Origin: Propylenella binzhouense
GTDB lineage: Bacteria > Pseudomonadota > Alphaproteobacteria > Rhizobiales > Afifellaceae
Reading direction: 5' to 3'
DNA: 64,000 nucleotides
Assembly (NCBI RefSeq): GCF_009866965.1
Contig: NZ_SPKJ01000005.1
Location: forward strand, 1 to 64,000
The notes under the pieces are model-generated. The model was given only the letters and a program-made list of their open reading frames with translations, did not search any database and was not told the DNA's origin. Numbering within the stretch: position 1 is the stretch's first letter; each line of letters begins with the position of its first letter. Made by a program: the position numbers and the translations under genes. Shown one piece after another: positions 60,466 through 64,000 of this stretch.

Positions 60466-61566
60466 ATGTCGGCAGACGGACGGATCGGCCGCGACCGGAT
60501 GACGACGCCCGGTATCCGATTCGACCGCGTCGGCCGGCTGGGACTCGTCACCTTGGATCGTCCGGAGGCCCTCAACGCGCTCACCCGGACGATGTTCGAC
60601 GCCTTCTCGCAGACGCTCGGGGCGTGGGAGCGGGACGAGCGAGTGCTGCACGTGGCGGTCCGCTCTTCCTCGCCGAAGGCGTTCTGCTCGGGCGGGGACA
60701 TCCGCATGCTCTACAACGAGGGACTTGCGGCGAAGCGCGGGGAGGGGCCCTTGCCGCTTTCCCTTTTCGAAGCCGAGTACCGCCTCAACCACCGGATCCG
60801 CACCTATCCGAAGCCCTATCTCGCCCTCGTCGACGGCATCGCGATGGGAGGCGGAGCGGGGATATCGATCAACGGCCGCTACCGCGTCGCCGGGCCGAAC
60901 ATCCGGTTCGCCATGCCGGAGGTCGCGATCGGCCTCGTGCCCGATATCGGGTCGAGCCATTTCCTGCCGCGCCTTCCCGGCGAGATCGGAACCTATCTCG
61001 CGCTGACCGGCACCCGGATCGGGCGGGCGGACTGCCTCTATTGCGGATTGTCGACCCATGCAGCCGATCCGGCGCGCTTCGACGCCATCCTGGATGCGCT
61101 TGCCGGCGGCGAGGCCGCGGAGGCGGTCCTGGCGCGCCACGCGGACACGTCAGAGGGAGAGGCCGAGCCGGCGCCGCTCGCGGCGGAGCGCGACCGCATC
61201 GACACCGCGTTCGCCCATGATGACCTCGCCTCGATCCTGTCCCATCTCGAATTTGCCGGATTCGAGGGCTGGAGCCTGGCCGGGGAGGCGGTGCAGGCGA
61301 TGTCGCGCGCCTCGCCCACGAGCCTTCTGATCACGCTGCGGCAGATGCGCGAGGGGCGCATGCTTTCGCACGCGGACTGCCTTCGCATGGAATACCGGAT
61401 CGTCGCCCGCCTCCTCGGCGAGCACGATTTCTATGAAGGGGTGCGCGCCCAGATCGTCGACAAGGACCGCAATCCGGCCTGGCGGCCGGCATCGCTGGCG
61501 CAGGTGGATCCCGGCACGATCGACCGCTATTTCGCGCCGCTCGACCGGGAGCTCACATTATCGTGA
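60466..61566 (+). CDS. 3-hydroxyisobutyryl-CoA hydrolase (enoyl-CoA hydratase superfamily)
   Basis: This 366-aa crotonase-fold protein matches the valine-degradation hydrolase HIBCH: LDRPEALNALTRTMFDAFS, KAFCSGGDIRMLYNEG, the segment YPKPYLALVDGIAMGGGAGI, and AMPEVAIGLVPDIGSSHFLP. Length (about 350-370) separates it from ordinary 260-aa enoyl-CoA hydratases. The ATG at 60466 is preceded by GGAG 17 bases away, so the start is less certain; ATG 60499 is an alternative. Its stop overlaps the next gene's GTG by 4 bases. Confidence 0.88.
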   Translation: MSADGRIGRDRMTTPGIRFDRVGRLGLVTLDRPEALNALTRTMFDAFSQTLGAWERDERVLHVAVRSSSPKAFCSGGDIRMLYNEGLAAKRGEGPLPLSLFEAEYRLNHRIRTYPKPYLALVDGIAMGGGAGISINGRYRVAGPNIRFAMPEVAIGLVPDIGSSHFLPRLPGEIGTYLALTGTRIGRADCLYCGLSTHAADPARFDAILDALAGGEAAEAVLARHADTSEGEAEPAPLAAERDRIDTAFAHDDLASILSHLEFAGFEGWSLAGEAVQAMSRASPTSLLITLRQMREGRMLSHADCLRMEYRIVARLLGEHDFYEGVRAQIVDKDRNPAWRPASLAQVDPGTIDRYFAPLDRELTLS

Positions 61567-61973
61567 GGGCCGAAGCGCAATCCCCGTTGGCGAAAGACGA
61601 GCGGCGGTTCGGCCTGACGCGGGTCTATGTGCGCGTCGTGGCGCTCCTGCTCATCGCCGCGGGCCTCGCGCGCGCCGCCATCGTCCTGGGCATCACGCTC
61701 GACGGAACGAGCTTCGTCACCCTCGACAGGGCGGCGCGCGCAGGCAGCGTGACGCTTCTGCTCCTCGACCTCTTCGCCGGAGTGGGGCTCTGGATCGGAG
61801 CGGGATGGGGCGCCGTCATGTGGACCGTCGCGCTGGTGGTCGAGATCGCGATGCACACGATCTTCAAGGAATTGTTCGGAACCGAACCGTTGCGGGTGGC
61901 GATGCATGCCGCCCTCTACGCAATCTTCCTCGTCCTCCTGCTGCTCGACTGGCGGCGCGCCGCGGCCGAGTGA
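61563..61973 (+). CDS. DUF6163 family four-span membrane protein
   Basis: This 136-aa protein starts at a GTG overlapping the previous stop (GTGA). It has four hydrophobic segments (about 23-42, 62-82, 84-104, 110-132). Similar proteins (DUF6163) occur in Hyphomicrobiales near LdtR-type regulators. No function is known. It is probably translated from the same message as the 3-hydroxyisobutyryl-CoA hydrolase. Confidence 0.7.
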   Translation: MRAEAQSPLAKDERRFGLTRVYVRVVALLLIAAGLARAAIVLGITLDGTSFVTLDRAARAGSVTLLLLDLFAGVGLWIGAGWGAVMWTVALVVEIAMHTIFKELFGTEPLRVAMHAALYAIFLVLLLLDWRRAAAE

Positions 61974-62257
61974 GCGGCCCGGCCCGCGCCCGGCGCCCTC
62001 CGGGCGATGCCGAAGGAAGCCGGCTTCGTGCGAACGCGCAACTCGCTTATCAATTGCTATCCCTGCGCGCTCATGAGTTGCTATGATCCTCGGGACAGAG
62101 AGCGTCCGGCGGGGCGTTGCAGCCTCTTGTCGTGCCGGTTGCGTCGGTGCTTTGTAGGAATTGATTAAGGGTCTCGCTTAAATTGTCCTTTAGGCGAGAC
62201 TGGTATGCGACTTCGATAAGCGTCCGGCGAGAATCCGAACGAGTACGAGGTAGAGTG
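61974..62257 (+). promoter_or_regulatory. Upstream region of ldtR
   Basis: No gene is seen in these 284 bases. Signals include a 7-bp inverted repeat GCAACTC (62038-62044) / GAGTTGC (62075-62081), a direct repeat TTGCTAT (62054-62060 and 62078-62084, 24 bases apart) and the 30-base palindrome at 62171-62200, listed separately. The second half, from about 62040, is less GC-rich than the surroundings, as expected of a promoter. No single -35/-10 pair stands out. Confidence 0.45.
62171..62200. promoter_or_regulatory. Palindromic candidate operator upstream of ldtR
   Basis: GTCTCGCTTAAA (62171-62182) and TTTAGGCGAGAC (62189-62200) form a 12-bp arm inverted repeat with one mismatch and a 6-base centre, ending 57 bases before the ldtR ATG. 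MarR-family dimers bind palindromes of this size, and autoregulation is common, so LdtR itself is the natural candidate. In RNA the one mismatch becomes a U-G pair, so an RNA hairpin is the alternative. Confidence 0.5.
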
Positions 62258-62770
62258 ATGCTGATGGCCGAACAGGCAGCGGTTAGATACGAGCTGATGG
62301 AAGCCGCGGAAGACACCAAATCCCTTTACCTGGACGCCTTGACCCTGGTCGAGCGCCTGCACCGTCGCCTGCTCGACGTCATCAAGGACGAATTCGACCG
62401 GATGGGCCGGTCGGACGTGAACAGTGTCCAGGCGCTGCTGCTCTTCAATATCGGTGATGCCGAGCTGACCGCAGGGGAACTGCGCACGCGCGGCTACTAC
62501 CTGGGTTCCAATGTGTCCTACAACCTGAAGAAGCTGGTCGATGGCGGCTTCATCCACCATCAGCGCTCGCGCGTCGATCGCCGGTCGGTGCGGGTCTCGC
62601 TGACGGAGAAGGGGCTCGAGATCGCACGCGTGGTGGGCGATCTCTATGACCGCCACATCCAGTCGATCGAGAAGGTTGGCGGCATTTCCAACGACGACTT
62701 CAGGCAGATGAACAAGTGCCTGCACCGCCTCGAGCGGTTCTGGACGGACCAGATTCTCTACCGGCTCTGA
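62258..62770 (+). CDS. ldtR: MarR-family winged-helix regulator LdtR
   Basis: This 170-aa regulator has a MarR/Rrf2-like winged helix: VNSVQALLLFNIGDAELTAG, ELRTRGYYLGSNVSYNLKKL (recognition helix) and HHQRSRVDRRSVRVSLTEKG (wing). Sequence matches the LdtR family described in Liberibacter and Sinorhizobium, which controls L,D-transpeptidase and osmotic stress genes. ATG 62258 follows GAGG (62247-62250) by 7 bases; a second ATG is at 62264. The next gene is an L,D-transpeptidase. Confidence 0.9.
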   Translation: MLMAEQAAVRYELMEAAEDTKSLYLDALTLVERLHRRLLDVIKDEFDRMGRSDVNSVQALLLFNIGDAELTAGELRTRGYYLGSNVSYNLKKLVDGGFIHHQRSRVDRRSVRVSLTEKGLEIARVVGDLYDRHIQSIEKVGGISNDDFRQMNKCLHRLERFWTDQILYRL

Positions 62771-62791
62771 GCCGGCGCGCATGCGGAGGCG

Positions 62792-62820
62792 GGGCGGGCG
62801 CGAGCCCGCCCTTTCCTTTT
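62792..62820 (+). terminator. Intrinsic terminator of ldtR
   Basis: An 8-bp perfect stem (gggcgggc 62792-62799 with gcccgccc 62804-62811) and 4-base GCGA loop is followed by TTTCCTTTTC. It is 21 bases after the ldtR stop. Confidence 0.8.
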
Positions 62821-63074
62821 CGGCCGGGCCCGCCGCGTCCGTCCGTCCGGATGTCCCGTCCCGGGACACGGATTGGCCACAAAGCGGTGCCAGCACGGCA
62901 GGGCCGGCCATGCCGGCGGTGCGGTTGCTGGCGGAGAGCGGCGAAGGTTTCCCGGCTCGCTCGTCGTGCTGTCCGCATTTCGTTTACAATGAGGAAATTC
63001 CGGTCGTGCAGGGTCGGGACGCTATGGCCGTCCCGATTCGGGGCGACGATCTGATGCGGGGCTCTCTTCCACCG
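62821..63074 (+). other. Region upstream of the L,D-transpeptidase gene
   Basis: This stretch holds no convincing gene. It includes GC-rich sequence up to 62960 and the less GC-rich ATTTCGTTTACAATGAGGAAATTCCGG (about 62977-63003), a plausible promoter or leader region. Its last bases may belong to the L,D-transpeptidase gene if translation starts at 63024 or 63054. No clear operator resembling the ldtR palindrome is visible here. Confidence 0.4.
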
Positions 63075-64000
63075 ATGACCACGATCACGCGCAGGACCTT
63101 TGCACTCGGGACCGCCGGGCTCCTGGCGAGCGCCTCGCTCGCGCACGCCCAGGGAGCCGGCTTTGGGTCCACCCAGATCAGGGCTTCGGAGTGGGCCGAG
63201 GGCTTCGACAGCCAGTCCCGCATGTCTCAGCCCGTCTCGACCACCACGCCGATCCTGTCGCCGCAGACGATCCCCGCCATGGAGCAGGTGATCTACGCCT
63301 ATCAGGATCTCGTGGCGCGCGGCGGCTGGAGCCGCGTGCCTGCCGACAAGGCCCTGAAGCTCGGCATGCGTGACCCGAACGTCCGGGCGCTGCGGATTCG
63401 TCTCATCGCCAGCGGCGACCTGAGGCAGACCACCGGCGATCCGGAGGCCTTCGATTCCTACGTTCAGGCCGCTGTCCGCCGCTTTCAGGAGCGGCACGGA
63501 ATTCCGGCCGACGGCGTCGCCGGCAGCGGCACCATCAATGCGCTGAACGTGCCGGCCGAGGCGCGGCTCTCCCAGCTCCAGGCCAATGTCGAGCGCATCC
63601 GCGCGATGGGCGTGCCGACCGAGCGCTACGTGATGGTGAACATTCCGGGCGCGCAGATCGAGGTCGTGGAGAACGGCCGGGTCGTGTCCCGCCACACCGC
63701 CGTGGTCGGCAAGGTGGACCGGCAGACGCCGCTTCTCTCGAGCCGCATCACGGAGATCAACTTCAATCCGTTCTGGACCGTGCCGGCCTCCATCATCCGG
63801 AAGGATCTCATTCCGAAGATGCAGAAGGAGCCGGACTACCTGACCAACAACAAGATCAGGATCTACACCCAGACCGGGCAGGAGCTGCAGCCGGAGCAGG
63901 TGAACTGGCACTCCGACGAGGCCACCCACTACATGTTCAGGCAGGATCCGGGCGACCAGAATTCGCTCGGCTCGATGAAGATCAATTTCAGCAACCCGTT
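63075..64000 (+). CDS. L,D-transpeptidase (YcbB type) with peptidoglycan-binding domain, partial
   Basis: The reading frame runs off the window end after at least 308 codons. The N-terminus MTTITRRTFALGTAGLLASA is a twin-arginine-like signal peptide (TRRTFAL). Residues about 95-160 contain a PG-binding domain (RLIASGD..., VQAAVRRFQERHGIPADGVA, GTINALNVP). Then comes the L,D-transpeptidase domain (RYVMVNIPGAQIEVVENGRV, NFNPFWTVPASIIRKDLIP, HYMFRQDPGDQNSLGSMK). The catalytic Cys lies beyond the window. Starts at 63024 and 63054 are also in frame; 63075 is chosen because the signal peptide follows directly. It makes 3-3 crosslinks or anchors lipoproteins; LdtR upstream is the likely regulator. 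Confidence 0.9.
   Translation, partial: MTTITRRTFALGTAGLLASASLAHAQGAGFGSTQIRASEWAEGFDSQSRMSQPVSTTTPILSPQTIPAMEQVIYAYQDLVARGGWSRVPADKALKLGMRDPNVRALRIRLIASGDLRQTTGDPEAFDSYVQAAVRRFQERHGIPADGVAGSGTINALNVPAEARLSQLQANVERIRAMGVPTERYVMVNIPGAQIEVVENGRVVSRHTAVVGKVDRQTPLLSSRITEINFNPFWTVPASIIRKDLIPKMQKEPDYLTNNKIRIYTQTGQELQPEQVNWHSDEATHYMFRQDPGDQNSLGSMKINFSNP

Overview
The window comes from a high-GC alphaproteobacterium, most likely of the order Hyphomicrobiales (Rhizobiales). The evidence is gene content: an S10-spc-alpha ribosomal cluster with adk between secY and rpsM and no rpsD or rpmJ, a divK-pleD pair, EipB (DUF1849), DUF3572 and DUF6163 proteins, an LdtR-type MarR regulator beside an L,D-transpeptidase, a phasin, and a pyrB followed by a dihydroorotase-like gene without its metal site. 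Genus and species cannot be read from this sequence. I saw no tRNA, rRNA, insertion sequence, prophage or CRISPR array. Coding density is very high and many genes overlap by 4 bases.

Layout. 1-14120: the end of tuf, then 28 co-oriented genes (rpsJ to rplQ) for ribosomal proteins, SecY, adenylate kinase and RNA polymerase alpha, closed by a strong terminator. 14318-15693: ndk and panC on the minus strand. 15774-17179: a coupled pair, a von Willebrand A-type protein and a membrane-anchored J-domain protein. 17185-19236: a penicillin-binding carboxypeptidase with a SPOR domain, divergent from a phasin. 19411-23318: clpS-clpA, then an AzlC/AzlD branched-chain amino acid exporter. 23421-26143: a sulfatase-fold membrane enzyme and a GT87-type glycosyltransferase. 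26115-29065 (minus): HIT hydrolase, FemAB-like acetyltransferase, GDPD phosphodiesterase and RidA. 29201-31675: EipB, DNA polymerase IV and DUF3572. 31763-33513: divK-pleD. 33835-41335 (minus): rpmG, an MFS transporter, NUDIX, DUF983, rnr and topA. 41525-48863: a 65-aa small protein, dprA-plsY-pyrC'-pyrB (minus), an AidB-like acyl-CoA dehydrogenase, an AEC transporter and ruvX. 48930-56209: parC, then two SLC13/RCK-type transporters with a CBS-pair protein and the N-degron transferase bpt between them. 56264-60299 (minus): RDD protein, hemB, and a two-gene unit made of a phosphoribosyltransferase-like/kinase-like protein and a dual-specificity phosphatase. 60466-64000: 3-hydroxyisobutyryl-CoA hydrolase, DUF6163, ldtR and the start of an L,D-transpeptidase.

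How the genes work together. Most of the window is core machinery: translation, protein export, transcription, DNA topology and repair, pyrimidine and heme synthesis. Three themes cross it. The first is N-degron proteolysis: clpS-clpA and the aminoacyl-transferase bpt. The second is the cell envelope: the carboxypeptidase, L,D-transpeptidase with LdtR, EipB, PlsY, the sulfatase-fold enzyme and the FemAB-like protein. The third is cell-cycle and second-messenger signalling: DivK-PleD. The least explained parts are the phosphoribosyltransferase/kinase-like gene with its phosphatase (57922-60299), the VWA/J-domain pair, and several structured intergenic regions: upstream of the phasin, upstream of ldtR, between adk and rpsM, and between pleD and rpmG.
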